A program made the translations under genes and the position numbers. A model generated the notes under the pieces. The model was not told where the DNA came from, ran no database searches, and was given only the letters and a program-made list of their open reading frames with translations. Below are positions 46,140 to 54,877 of a DNA stretch of 64,000 nucleotides, in pieces. Source of the DNA: UBA4802 sp964509195 (GTDB taxonomy: Bacteria > Spirochaetota > UBA4802 > UB4802); assembly GCA_964509195.1 (NCBI GenBank), contig CAZDWJ010000003.1, forward strand, positions 62,001 to 126,000. The letters are read 5' to 3'. Numbering within the stretch: position 1 is the stretch's first letter; every line of letters starts with the position of its first letter.

Positions 46140-46156
46140 GAGTAATTATATTACTC
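46140..46156. promoter_or_regulatory. Palindrome in the region upstream of wbpB
   Basis: GAGTAAT and ATTACTC are perfect complements around TAT. A minus-strand TTGACA lies six bases before it (46162-46167), so the palindrome sits where RNA polymerase would bind; no good -10 at 17 bases is seen. The 539 bases from 45896 to 46434 hold no gene; a second TTGACA lies near 46375. Upstream DNA reads as AT-rich spacer. Confidence 0.3.
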
Positions 46157-46434
46157 ATTTTTGTCAAGAATTATTTCAAATTATACTTATGAACTACCCA
46201 ATGCAAGCCATTAAGCATAAAGCTGTCAATAGCATCTAAAACATTAAGTAAAATAATTTTGACACAATATTCCCTTCAGCATTTTATTTTTTTTTATAAA
46301 AGATTAAGTTTAATCCGTCAAAGCCTTTAGTTTCATTAATAGTTTTCAAATATATTAATTATTTTTTTATGTCAACAATCTTTAGAAATACTATCCTTAT
46401 CTTTTAATTACTAAAATAACAACGGTATAACAAT

Positions 46435-47007
46435 TCATGAAACCAACTTAGCTAAATACTTCCCATATTTACTTTTATGCAAATTCTTTTCCAACTGTTT
46501 ATATTCCTCATTCATATTTCTCATTTATATTTCTCATTCATATTTCTCATTTATATTTCTCATTCATATTTCTCATTCATATTCCTCAATTGAAATTCAT
46601 TTCTGACTAAGGGCAATTTCTTCAATGCACCCAATCTTTAAACCTGTTCTTTCTTCAATTATTTTCACAAATTCCGAAGTTTCAAAAAACTGTCAAATGT
46701 CCCGGTATAAAGCCACGCATACCCTGCTCATAATCTTCACAGACAGTTTGCCGCGGCTCAAATACTCCTGATTCACTGTGGTTATTTCAAGCTCGCCCCG
46801 CGCAGAAGGCTTTATACTTTTTGCAATTTTTACCACATCGTTGTCGTAAAAATACAGCCCAACAACCGCATAATTAGATTTTGGATGCTTTGGCTTTTCT
46901 TCAATGCTCACCTCTTTTCCTTTTTCGTCTAATTCCACCACTCCATAGCGTTCAGGATCATTTACCCAGTAGCCAAATACAATGCCGCCGCCCTGGGACT
47001 GTATCAC
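46435..47007 (-). pseudogene. rfbA: Second rfbA, degraded and expanded by a tandem repeat
   Basis: The intact middle reads GGGIVFGYWVNDPERYGVVE, KSNYAVVGLYFYDNDVVKIA and PSARGELEITTVNQEYL. After a frameshift near 46690 come WLYTGTFDSFLETSEFVKII and IGCIEEIALSQK. After a block of 13-base repeats comes the true end QLEKNLHKSKYGKYLAKLVS, stop 46435-46437. About 110 N-terminal codons are missing, replaced by GC-rich repeats at 47003-47180. The gene is dead; the functional copy is at 34616-35479. Confidence 0.8.
46501..46591. repeat. 13-bp tandem repeat, seven units
   Basis: Seven consecutive 13-base units of the form ATATTTCTCATT[CT], the first and last slightly changed (ATATTCCTCATTC, ATATTCCTCAATT). 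It lies within the rfbA remnant near its 3' end, so it arose by slippage inside a coding sequence. Confidence 0.9.
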
Positions 47008-47180
47008 TGCTTCGCTACCGCTCGCAGTGACACTCCCCAGTCATTGCGAGCCCCGTAAGGGGCGAGTCATTGCGAGGGGCGAAGCCCCGAAGCAATCTCG
47101 CCGTCTCACAGAGACTGCTTCGCTACCGCTCGCAGTGACACTCCCCAGTCATTGCGAGCCCCGCAGGGGCGACGCAATCC
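47003..47180. repeat. GC-rich interspersed repeats (CATTGCGAGG family), duplicated block
   Basis: Segments ACTGCTTCGCTACCGCTCGC and AGTCATTGCGAGCCCCG occur at 47006-47065 and again at 47114-47172, a period of 108 bases, with a third CATTGCGAGG...GAAGCAATC palindrome between them. The same family occurs at 48284-48325 and 48635-48713. GC content is far above the genome. Confidence 0.85.
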
Positions 47181-47185
47181 CTCCC

Positions 47186-48268
47186 TCACCTTTTTTCATA
47201 ATTCCTTTCAATCCATTTCCTATACTCACCGCTTTTAACGCGCTCAATCCACTCTTTATTGTTTAAATACCAGTCCACCGTTTTTTCAAGCCCTTGAGAA
47301 AATTCAACTGTCTGTCTAAAGTTTAGCTCATTTTTTATCTTATCGCAGTTGATAGCGTATCGCCTGTCATGGCCAGGGCGGTCCTTCACAAAGGTAATGA
47401 GCTTTTTATAGTAATCACGACTTTTCCCAGTTTTTTCTGCAACAATTTCGCATAGCTTTTGAACCAGGTCAATATTGTGCCATTCGTTCTCACCGCCTAT
47501 ATTATAGGTTTCCCCTGCTTTGCCCTCATTCACCACAAGCCACACTCCCAAACAATGGTCTTCCACATATAACCAGTCGCGTACGTTTTTGCCGTCTCCA
47601 TATACCGGAAGCGGCTTTTCGCTTTTCATATTTAAAATCATAAGTGGAATGAGCTTTTCCGGAAACTGATACGGCCCATAGTTATTAGAACAATTTGAAA
47701 TTGTTACATTGAGACCATAGGTGTGATAATAGGCCATAACCAGATGGTCAGATGATGCCTTTGATGCCGAATAGGGACTTCGTGGATCATACGGCGTTGT
47801 TTCATAAAAGTATCCTGTTTCTCCCAGCGATCCGTAAACCTCGTCTGTGCTTATATGATGAAAACGACGAGAAGCGTAATCGTTCTCCCATGCACTACGA
47901 CAGCATTCAAGCAGATTAAATGTTCCAATGATGTTAGTATAAATAAAATCCTTGGGACCGTGTATGGAGCGGTCTACATGTGATTCCGCCGCAAAATGGA
48001 CAACACAATCAATATTGTATGTAGTAAACAGCTTTTCGCACGCATTGAAATCGCATATATCAATCTTTTCAAAAAAATAGCGCTTCCCGCCAAATTTAGC
48101 TTCAATATCTGCAAGATTTTCAGGATTCCCGGCATACGTTAGTTTATCCACATTAACAATGACACCCGGATAATGTATCTTTTCAAATAGATAGCGAATA
48201 AAATTGGTGCCAATAAAACCCGCACCGCCAGTCACAACAATGCATTTATACTTTGAATTGCTCTCCAT
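47186..48268 (-). CDS. rfbB: dTDP-glucose 4,6-dehydratase, second copy
   Basis: 360 residues. VTGGAGFIGTNFIRYLF, VVHFAAESHVDRSIHGPKDF, ISTDEVYGSLGETG and SPYSASKASSDHLVMAYYHT carry cofactor and active-site motifs, all intact. It differs clearly from the copy at 33531-34589 (different N-terminus, extra AEKTGKSRDYYKKLI insert), so it was acquired separately rather than duplicated. Its rfbA neighbour is a pseudogene, so its dTDP-glucose would have to come from the intact rfbA at 34.6 kb. Confidence 0.93.
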   Translation of the reverse strand: MESNSKYKCIVVTGGAGFIGTNFIRYLFEKIHYPGVIVNVDKLTYAGNPENLADIEAKFGGKRYFFEKIDICDFNACEKLFTTYNIDCVVHFAAESHVDRSIHGPKDFIYTNIIGTFNLLECCRSAWENDYASRRFHHISTDEVYGSLGETGYFYETTPYDPRSPYSASKASSDHLVMAYYHTYGLNVTISNCSNNYGPYQFPEKLIPLMILNMKSEKPLPVYGDGKNVRDWLYVEDHCLGVWLVVNEGKAGETYNIGGENEWHNIDLVQKLCEIVAEKTGKSRDYYKKLITFVKDRPGHDRRYAINCDKIKNELNFRQTVEFSQGLEKTVDWYLNNKEWIERVKSGEYRKWIERNYEKR

Positions 48269-48283
48269 ATATCACACCTCCTT

Positions 48284-48325
48284 AGTCATTGCAAGGGGGC
48301 ATCAGCTCCCGAAGCAATCCCCCCC
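48284..48325. repeat. CATTGCGAGG-family repeat, copy left of the GIY-YIG remnant
   Basis: Reads AGTCATTGCAAGGGGGCATC then AGCTCCCGAAGCAATCCCCC; an imperfect inverted repeat of the ATTGC...GCAAT type, ending four bases before the pseudogene stop. Confidence 0.75.
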
Positions 48326-48328
48326 ATA

Positions 48329-48622
48329 CTAAATATCATCAAACAAATCATCCCACCCGGGATTCATCCTTTCAATTAGTTCAATTTTCTTTTTCCTGTT
48401 TACGGCTTTTATCTACTTCTCTCTCGCTATTGCATTTCTAATATCTTCAATACATTCATACTATACCAACTTTATTATATTATATCTTGCAGTAAATCCT
48501 TTTATCACTTTATTTTTATGTTGCCATATGCGCTTTTTCAAATCACTTGTAACAACAGTGTATAATACAGTGTTATTCCTATTTCTCATTATGTACACAT
48601 ATCCTTTTTGTTCATAATACAT
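48329..48622 (-). pseudogene. GIY-YIG (URI-type) nuclease pseudogene
   Basis: Minus strand from ATG 48622: GYVYIMRNRNNTVLYTVVTS, DLKKRIWQHKNKVIKGFTAR, YNIIKLV, TAG, YECIEDIRNAIAREK, TAG, IKAVNRKKKIELIERMNPGW, DDLFDDI, stop 48329-48331. This is the standard 95-100-residue stand-alone GIY-YIG protein. It has two in-frame TAGs, and the usual YTG is YTV, removing a conserved Gly. It is bracketed within 4 and 12 bases by copies of the CATTGCGAGG repeat. Confidence 0.85.
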
Positions 48623-48634
48623 TACCTTCAGCCA

Positions 48635-48713
48635 CAGTCATTGCGAGGGAGCGTCAGCTCCCGAAGCAATCTCCCCTTCCCCAGAGACTGCTTCGCTACT
48701 GCTCGCAGTGACA
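48635..48713. repeat. CATTGCGAGG-family repeat, copy right of the GIY-YIG remnant
   Basis: Contains CAGTCATTGCGAGGGAGCGT and GAAGCAATCTCC, then GAGACTGCTTCGCTACTGCT and CGCAGTGACA: two nested inverted pairs (ATTGCGAG/GAAGCAAT and ACTGCTTCG/CGCAGTGA). This is the most complete unit. The 190 bases between it and gatB hold only AT-rich promoter-like DNA. Confidence 0.8.
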
Positions 48714-48906
48714 TATTGCACCAATCGCTATCGTGCAAATATTAACGTTATGTCACATTTATTACGTTGGTTTTGAAATCCACTATATTTAATTTAAAAA
48801 ATATATATGATGCTCATCGATTTTTGTTGACAAATAAGTGATACCATTACTAATCAAAGCATAAGAAATGCAGTATGTATTATTCCTAATTATCATGGTG
48901 TCATAT

Positions 48907-50343
48907 ATGGAATTTGATGCAGTAATTGGCCTTGAAGTGCACGTTCAGCTGAATACGCAATCAAAGATATTTTGTTCATGTTCAACACAATTTGGCTCAC
49001 AGGCAAATACGCAAGTGTGTCCGGTATGTTTGGGTCTTCCCGGCGTATTGCCGGTATTAAACAAAGAGGTGTTAAAAAAAGCAATACAGGCAGGGCTTGC
49101 ACTAAATTGTAAGATAGCTTCATACAGCAAATTTGACCGTAAAAATTACTTTTATCCTGACCTGCCAAAAGCATATCAAATTTCACAATATGATAAACCA
49201 ATTTGCTCTGACGGTTATATTGAGATAGCAACTAAAGAAGGAATTAAAAAAATTGGTATTACACGCTTGCATATGGAAGAAGATGCAGGGAAAAATATCC
49301 ACAGTGAAGATTCAGATAACAAAGTTTCGTATGTTGATTTTAACCGAACAGGTGTACCTTTAGTTGAAATAGTCTCTGAACCAGATATAAACACTCCTGA
49401 TGAAGCATATCAATACCTTCAGAATTTGCGTTCTATTCTTAAATATATAGAAGTATCAGATTGCAATATGGAAGAAGGCAGTCTGCGTTGTGATGTAAAT
49501 GTTTCGTTAAAACCAAAAGGTTCAAAACAATTTGGGCAGAAAGTTGAAATAAAAAATTTGAACAGCTTTAAATCCGTAAAGTTAGCACTTGAATATGAAA
49601 TTGAACGCCAGAAAAAGATGCTATCACAGGATGAACGAATTGTTCAGGAAACCCGCTTATGGGATGCTGACCGCAATATAACTTTTTCCATGCGTTCAAA
49701 AGAAGAGGCTCATGATTATCGGTATTTTCCGGAGCCTGATTTGCCTCCAATTGAGATATCCGGTGAATTTATAGAACAGTTAAAAAAAGAATTACCTGAA
49801 CTGCCACACGAAAAACGTGTCAGGTTTATGCAGCAATACGGATTGCCAGAATATGATGCTCAGGTATTAACGGCCACCAGACAACTTGCAGCATACTATG
49901 AAGCTGTTGTTGCAGATGGTGCACACCCAAAAAAAGCATCTAACTGGATAATGAGTGAAGTCCTGGCAAAGATCGATGATCCGGAAACTATCGATTCATT
50001 TATTGTACGACCACACCAATTGGCGGAATTATTAAAGCGAATTGATGATACAACCATCAGCGGTAAAATAGCTAAAACCGTATTTGAAGAAATGCTTGAA
50101 ACCGGTAAAAATCCTGATACAATTATTAATGAAAAAGGATTGCGCCAGGTAACTGATACCGGAGCTATTGAATCTATAATAGATCAAGTAATAAAAAGTA
50201 ATCCAAAATCAGTTGAAGATTATAAAAATGGAAAGGATAAAGCGTTGAAATTTCTCATTGGTCAGGTTATGAAGGAATCTAAAGGCAAAGCCAATCCTCA
50301 GATGGTGAATGATATTCTAATTAAGAAATTATCACAAGGATAG
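48907..50343 (+). CDS. gatB: Asp-tRNA(Asn)/Glu-tRNA(Gln) amidotransferase subunit B
   Basis: About 478 residues, the usual GatB length, counted from ATG 48907 (MEFDAVIGLEVHVQL); the frame extends to 48868 but family N-termini begin here. CPVCLGLPGVLPVLN and YFYPDLPKAYQISQYDKP, HMEEDAGK and VDFNRTGVPLVEIVSEPD are diagnostic. The C-terminal YqeY-like tail ends VMKESKGKANPQMVNDIL. GatB carries the kinase step and tRNA binding in indirect Asn/Gln tRNA charging. Its partners gatA/gatC are not in the window. It starts the plus-strand run. Confidence 0.96.
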   Translation: MEFDAVIGLEVHVQLNTQSKIFCSCSTQFGSQANTQVCPVCLGLPGVLPVLNKEVLKKAIQAGLALNCKIASYSKFDRKNYFYPDLPKAYQISQYDKPICSDGYIEIATKEGIKKIGITRLHMEEDAGKNIHSEDSDNKVSYVDFNRTGVPLVEIVSEPDINTPDEAYQYLQNLRSILKYIEVSDCNMEEGSLRCDVNVSLKPKGSKQFGQKVEIKNLNSFKSVKLALEYEIERQKKMLSQDERIVQETRLWDADRNITFSMRSKEEAHDYRYFPEPDLPPIEISGEFIEQLKKELPELPHEKRVRFMQQYGLPEYDAQVLTATRQLAAYYEAVVADGAHPKKASNWIMSEVLAKIDDPETIDSFIVRPHQLAELLKRIDDTTISGKIAKTVFEEMLETGKNPDTIINEKGLRQVTDTGAIESIIDQVIKSNPKSVEDYKNGKDKALKFLIGQVMKESKGKANPQMVNDILIKKLSQG

Positions 50344-50392
50344 CCATTACAATGAGTTATCGCCAAATATACTAATTTAGAAAGGATAAATT

Positions 50393-51277
50393 ATGGAAGC
50401 TGTTACCACAACAAAAGTCCCAGGTGTACGAAAGCTTTTTTCTGGAAAGGTCAGAGATGTATATAAAGTTGATGATGAACATCTGATCATTGTTTCAACT
50501 GACAGGATATCCGCGTTTGACTGGGTCTTTCCAAACGGAATTCCCGGCAAAGGTATTATTCTGAATACAATTTCAAATTTATGGTTTAAAAATATTCGTC
50601 TTATTAATAATCATATTGTTGAAACTGATTATAAAAATTTCCCCAAGCCATTTTGTGATTACCCGGAATATTTTAAAGACAGGGCTGTACTGGTAAAGAA
50701 AGCAAAACGTATTGATTTTGAGTGCGTTGCTCGCGGATATATTATAGGGAGCGGGTGGAAAGATTATCAGAATACGGGGAAAGTGTGCGGAATTGAACTT
50801 CCAAAAGGTCTTCAGTTAGCTGATGAACTACCCTTCCCAATTTTTACTCCCGCCACTAAAGCGGAATCAGGCCATGATGAAAATATTACTATTGAAGAAA
50901 TGAAGAAAGCGCTTGGAACCGACATTGCAGAAAAGTTAGCTCAGGTTACACTGGATTTATATGATTTTGCCCGTGACAAATTAAAAAAAGCAGGAATAAT
51001 ACTTGCTGATACAAAATTTGAATTTGGGTTTTCTGATAAAGAGATTATTTTGATTGATGAGGTGTTAACTCCCGACAGCTCCAGGTTCTGGGATGCAGCA
51101 TTGTATACACCAGGGATTTCACCGGTTAGTCTGGATAAACAATTTATTCGCGATTATTTAGAAACAACCACGTGGGATAAAAATTCACCCCCCCCTCCAC
51201 TTCCGGATGAAATCATACAAAAAACCAGAGAAAAATACCAAGAGATTTTGCAAAGGATTCAACAGATTTTAGGGTAA
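50393..51277 (+). CDS. purC: Phosphoribosylaminoimidazole-succinocarboxamide synthase
   Basis: 294 residues. FSGKVRDVYKVDDEHLIIVS, TDRISAFDWVFPNGIPGKG, ECVARGYIIGSGWKDYQ and IDEVLTPDSSRFWDA are the SAICAR synthetase signatures; the length matches the yeast/spirochaete-type long PurC. It joins CAIR and aspartate with ATP in purine synthesis. It lies 49 bases downstream of gatB with AAAGGA before ATG. Confidence 0.95.
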   Translation: MEAVTTTKVPGVRKLFSGKVRDVYKVDDEHLIIVSTDRISAFDWVFPNGIPGKGIILNTISNLWFKNIRLINNHIVETDYKNFPKPFCDYPEYFKDRAVLVKKAKRIDFECVARGYIIGSGWKDYQNTGKVCGIELPKGLQLADELPFPIFTPATKAESGHDENITIEEMKKALGTDIAEKLAQVTLDLYDFARDKLKKAGIILADTKFEFGFSDKEIILIDEVLTPDSSRFWDAALYTPGISPVSLDKQFIRDYLETTTWDKNSPPPPLPDEIIQKTREKYQEILQRIQQILG

Positions 51278-51372
51278 ATATTTCTTATCACTGTTGCATT
51301 AATTGATAAAGATTTGTATATTTTCATCCGATACTGTTAATGCCAATGCGTTTATAATCGAGGGGGGATTAC

Positions 51373-51807
51373 ATGGCTTTACCCAGTAGAAATCCGTATG
51401 ATAAATACAAGCACACCGAGATAAACACCGCCAACCAGGGTAAATTAATAGTAATGCTTTATGATGGAGCTATAAAATTTTGCAATATAGCAATTGAAAA
51501 TATGCATCCAAAAACTTATGATATTGCCAATAATAATATCCTCAAAGCTCAGGATATAATTAATGAATTAATTTTAGCATTGAATATGAATGAAGGCGGC
51601 GATGTTGCTCGAAACCTTTTTAACTTATATATTTTTTTCAAAAAACAGCTATTAGAAGCTAATATACAGAAAAATCCTGATATTTTAAAAAATACAGTCA
51701 AACTACTAAAAGAGTTGCGTGATGCATGGGATAAAATATCTACTAAAGAAACTCCTTCGGATAGAGTTGCAACAGCATCCAAAGGCTCCTTCTCAATTGA
51801 GGGATGA
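51373..51807 (+). CDS. fliS: Flagellar export chaperone FliS
   Basis: 144 residues: YDKYKHTEINTANQGKLIVM, LYDGAIKFCNIAIE, DIINELILALNMNEGGDVAR and NLFNLYIFFKKQLLEANIQK follow FliS exactly, including the LYDGAI motif. FliS binds flagellin in the cytoplasm and hands it to the export gate. A strong GAGGGGGG ribosome site precedes ATG. This marks the organism as flagellated. Confidence 0.93.
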   Translation: MALPSRNPYDKYKHTEINTANQGKLIVMLYDGAIKFCNIAIENMHPKTYDIANNNILKAQDIINELILALNMNEGGDVARNLFNLYIFFKKQLLEANIQKNPDILKNTVKLLKELRDAWDKISTKETPSDRVATASKGSFSIEG

Positions 51808-52249
51808 TATAGTATCACTCCTTCATACATTATACAATTTACTTTCAACCAAGCAGATGCTTTTAAAAAAGTTTGAAGTAAATCTTCAAACTATTCAGTT
51901 AAATTTAATAAATGAAAATGAGGAAGCGATAGTTACTATTTTATCAGCCAATAATGTAATTATTGAGGATATTTCATATTGCAATTATTCTATTGCGCAG
52001 TGTATTAACGAAATAACGTCAAAACTTGGTATAGGATATACAGAATTTAATGAATTTATTAAAAAAACTGATAATCCTTTGACAAATACGATTTCTGATA
52101 TTTTAGAAAATATTGATTTTACCATTAAGCACATATATAATCTTAACCAAACATTAATTATTTTACTTTCCAATCGTCAAGAATCAATAATCAGAAATAT
52201 TAACGAAATAAACAAAATTATTCAACTGCAAACACATATTGCCTTCTAA
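51797..52249 (+). CDS. Probable flagellar chaperone (FlgN/FliT-like helical protein)
   Basis: About 150 residues of almost pure helix with heptad-like Leu/Ile spacing (LLSTKQMLLKKFEVNLQTIQ, ILENIDFTIKHIYNLNQTLI). It overlaps the end of fliS. The open frame reaches back to 51719, but a TTG at 51797, just before the fliS stop, is the simplest coupled start; ATG 51857 is the alternative. Position next to fliS and shape favour FlgN/FliT-type hook-protein or FliD chaperones. The sequence itself is not decisive. Confidence 0.55.
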   Translation: MRDDIVSLLHTLYNLLSTKQMLLKKFEVNLQTIQLNLINENEEAIVTILSANNVIIEDISYCNYSIAQCINEITSKLGIGYTEFNEFIKKTDNPLTNTISDILENIDFTIKHIYNLNQTLIILLSNRQESIIRNINEINKIIQLQTHIAF

Positions 52250-52398
52250 TTATTTTACAATATAAATTTTTATATAGTAATAACATTAAATAATATATAA
52301 CTTTCTTAATTTTAAAATTTATGGTCATTCATTTATTTTAATTGACATTCTTATATCATGATACAAAGGATATATAAATTTCAGTATGGAGGTAGTGT

Positions 52399-52884
52399 AT
52401 GCCAAAAATAGACAGGAATAAACTACTTTTTGGATTTTTACTCATTATCGTTATTGCAATTGGTGAAATAATCTTCCATATACTTCATCTTCCTGCCTGG
52501 CCTGCATTTTTAATAATGATTTTCTTTTTTATATCGCACATGGATAAAAAGCAAATATTCAATATGCTTGCTGGCGGTGCATTTGGCATATTAATGACAA
52601 TTGCTGCAAAATTTATAATTACTTTGCTTATGGCAGCTGGACTTGATCATTTTTCAGCATTCCTTATATTTGTTCTGTTGTTTGTTTACAGCATTGTTAT
52701 ATTAGGTGAAATTCTACCAATATTTTTTAATAGTTATGCTTTTATGTCGCTGCTTTTCACAACTACCTATATGAAGACTCCAAATCCTCAAGATCCATTT
52801 GTTTTAACAGCTATATTATTGATTGGCGGTGGAATTTTTATTATTGCTATTCTTGGTATAGTTAAAATACAGATTAAACAATAA
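52399..52884 (+). CDS. DUF1097-like integral membrane protein
   Basis: 161 residues with five hydrophobic segments. LPAWPAFLIMIFFFISH in the first part and AGGAFGILMTIAA in the second match the style of DUF1097/YcdZ-like proteins. AGGTAG lies six bases before ATG. The function is unknown. It ends the plus-strand run; the next genes are on the minus strand. Confidence 0.6.
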   Translation: MPKIDRNKLLFGFLLIIVIAIGEIIFHILHLPAWPAFLIMIFFFISHMDKKQIFNMLAGGAFGILMTIAAKFIITLLMAAGLDHFSAFLIFVLLFVYSIVILGEILPIFFNSYAFMSLLFTTTYMKTPNPQDPFVLTAILLIGGGIFIIAILGIVKIQIKQ

Positions 52885-52958
52885 TCTTGATGAGCGGATC
52901 TAGAGAATCACTATAAGTTGAAATGTTTATGAAAATCTTACAATAGCTAATTAATTGA

Positions 52959-53882
52959 TTATAATTCATCCGGTTTTACTTCATGTAACATCTTTTCACG
53001 TAACTGGCACATTTTTTCGTAATCAAAATAATATTTTTTTGATTCATAAATTTTTTTGAATTTATCTTTATATTTTTTTGATTCAAAATATTCTTCCATA
53101 CGTTTTGATACAGGAAAAATCTGCTCAGAAGGATCATAAACCTGGGGGGTGTTGGTATTTTTATCAATGATGGTTCCTGTAATCATTCCCCATGACATGT
53201 CTGAAAGCGAGTACCCTTTAATATCACGCAGGATAGCTCTTAAAATTGCTTCATGGCTGGGATTAAAAAATTTAAATTTTCTTGAATACATTACAGCGCC
53301 ATGAAAATGATCTGGTACGTCCATAAAACCATCTTTAACCACCTGCTCTCCAACAATATACATTAATTCCATCATAAAATTTAAACTTCCCAAGCCGGGT
53401 TTTGATTGCCCGGGAAGCTGGGGTTTTTTAGGATCAAATTTTGCTTTGGGGTTTTGTGCTGAAAGCCATTCAATCACAACCATATCAAGAGATACCGGTG
53501 CATCATATTCTTCACAAAATCTTTTTTGAGGCATAAAGCGTGTTTCAGATACTCTAAGGTCTATCAAGAGATGATCTGGATCCATTTTTTCATAGTAAAT
53601 TTTTAAATAATGAATTTGCGCATCATCTTTATCTATATCAATCTTAATATTATCAAATCCCATCTTCAATAAATGATGCACCAAACCAACTTTTTCTATC
53701 ATTTCATATAGGGTATCTGTATTTAATCTATTTAAAAATAATTTTTTATTCTGGGTACCCAAAGCAAAATACCCAAAACTCCCCTCCAGATCAAGAGAAC
53801 CAAAATTCTCTGATAATGACTTTCCTGAATCAATTGGTTCAAAATATTTTAATATAGTTTTTTTCTTAGGTTTTTTCACCAA
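52959..53882 (-). CDS. Conserved-looking protein of unknown family
   Basis: 307 residues, soluble. It begins with a Lys-rich tail (VKKPKKKTILKYFEP), has a mixed alpha/beta central part with IKIDIDKDDAQIHYLKIYYE and LLIDLRVSETRFMP, then LNFMMELMYIVGEQVVKDGF and HFHGAVMYSRKFKFFNPSHE, and ends in a charged helical stretch KKYKDKFKKIYESKKYYF. The central EQVVKDGF...HFHGA part looks enzymatic in style, but I know no family. The stop of the preceding gene lies 16 bases upstream and a strong AAAGGAGAT site precedes the start. It is the last gene of the nadA run. Confidence 0.6.
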   Translation of the reverse strand: MVKKPKKKTILKYFEPIDSGKSLSENFGSLDLEGSFGYFALGTQNKKLFLNRLNTDTLYEMIEKVGLVHHLLKMGFDNIKIDIDKDDAQIHYLKIYYEKMDPDHLLIDLRVSETRFMPQKRFCEEYDAPVSLDMVVIEWLSAQNPKAKFDPKKPQLPGQSKPGLGSLNFMMELMYIVGEQVVKDGFMDVPDHFHGAVMYSRKFKFFNPSHEAILRAILRDIKGYSLSDMSWGMITGTIIDKNTNTPQVYDPSEQIFPVSKRMEEYFESKKYKDKFKKIYESKKYYFDYEKMCQLREKMLHEVKPDEL

Positions 53883-53898
53883 AATGATCTCCTTTCTT

Positions 53899-54756
53899 TC
53901 ATTCTGCCCATCTATCTGAATTATATACCATTTTAACCTGTAATAAAAAATGATCTACATTTCGTAAATCAATTGTTGGTACAACCATCATCCTGGCAAA
54001 TTTATCATATTCTCTGACCTGCAATAATGCTTTTCTATAATCATCATTTAATGTCTCCCCAATTATTATCAAGCGGGCATTGGATTGCTGATAAAATTTC
54101 AATAAATCTCTTGGATCATTTATTGTATACACATCCTCTGTTGGAATGAAGTCGGGAGATATCTCGATCTTACAATCTTTTTTACGAGCAACTATCGCAC
54201 TTACCAGATCAGTATTTTTTTTAAATCTTTCTATGTAACTTGATTCAGCATGCGGTTGTAAATTTACAAAAATAATTATACCATTTTCTGAATTCCTGTA
54301 ATATATACGTTTATTCCTATCTAGAAGTCGTTTTACCTGATTCCACTGTTTATAATCTATCGGATCGTTATGTCTGAAAACAATAATTCGTTTCCCAGTG
54401 TGCTGATCGTATGAATAAAGATCTCCAACGCATATTAAATAACGTTTTCTTTTGGACAATGTACTGACTCTTTCTAATGTTTCTAATTTACGGTCAAAAG
54501 TAATATAATCAGCCGAAGCATATGGCACTCGATATTCCGCAGGATATAAAGATGAAAGCACACTATATACTATCTCATCGTATCTTATGTCTATTGTTTC
54601 AAGACCTGCCTGCTCAAACCGATATATATCATCGATAAAAATTTGATCTGATTCATTGTAAGTTTTTCCTTTTACAATATAACTTTGTAAATACTTACAA
54701 ACACATCCTGGATTATTTTCTAATATCTTTTTTAATTGTTCAATTTTTACCAGCAT
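53899..54756 (-). CDS. Unknown protein, possible nucleotide-sugar or NTP-binding fold
   Basis: 285 residues, soluble. N-terminal helices include EQLKKILENNPGCVCKYLQS, followed by alternating strands and helices such as RKRYLICVGDLYSYD, RIIVFRHNDPIDYKQW, GIIIFVNLQPH and ARLIIIGETLNDDYRKAL. The Rossmann-like alternation is visible, but no catalytic motif is recognised. It lies 16 bases ahead of the 307-residue gene and 121 bases after the 366-residue gene. Confidence 0.6.
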   Translation of the reverse strand: MLVKIEQLKKILENNPGCVCKYLQSYIVKGKTYNESDQIFIDDIYRFEQAGLETIDIRYDEIVYSVLSSLYPAEYRVPYASADYITFDRKLETLERVSTLSKRKRYLICVGDLYSYDQHTGKRIIVFRHNDPIDYKQWNQVKRLLDRNKRIYYRNSENGIIIFVNLQPHAESSYIERFKKNTDLVSAIVARKKDCKIEISPDFIPTEDVYTINDPRDLLKFYQQSNARLIIIGETLNDDYRKALLQVREYDKFARMMVVPTIDLRNVDHFLLQVKMVYNSDRWAE

Positions 54757-54877
54757 TTTTAAATCAAGTATCTAAACTTATTTAACGCATTATGTTATAT
54801 ATTGAATAATAATAACAAAATATACTTTTATTCAAGTATATTTTATTTATTCAATAAAAATTCAATGGATATTTAAT

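Noticed and set aside
46140..46178. Complete sigma-70 promoter for wbpB
   Set aside because: A TTGACA is present but no acceptable -10 at 16-18 bases; only the palindrome is kept, at low confidence.
46501..46591. CRISPR-like array
   Set aside because: Units of 13 bases are contiguous without spacers; it is a simple tandem repeat inside a pseudogene.
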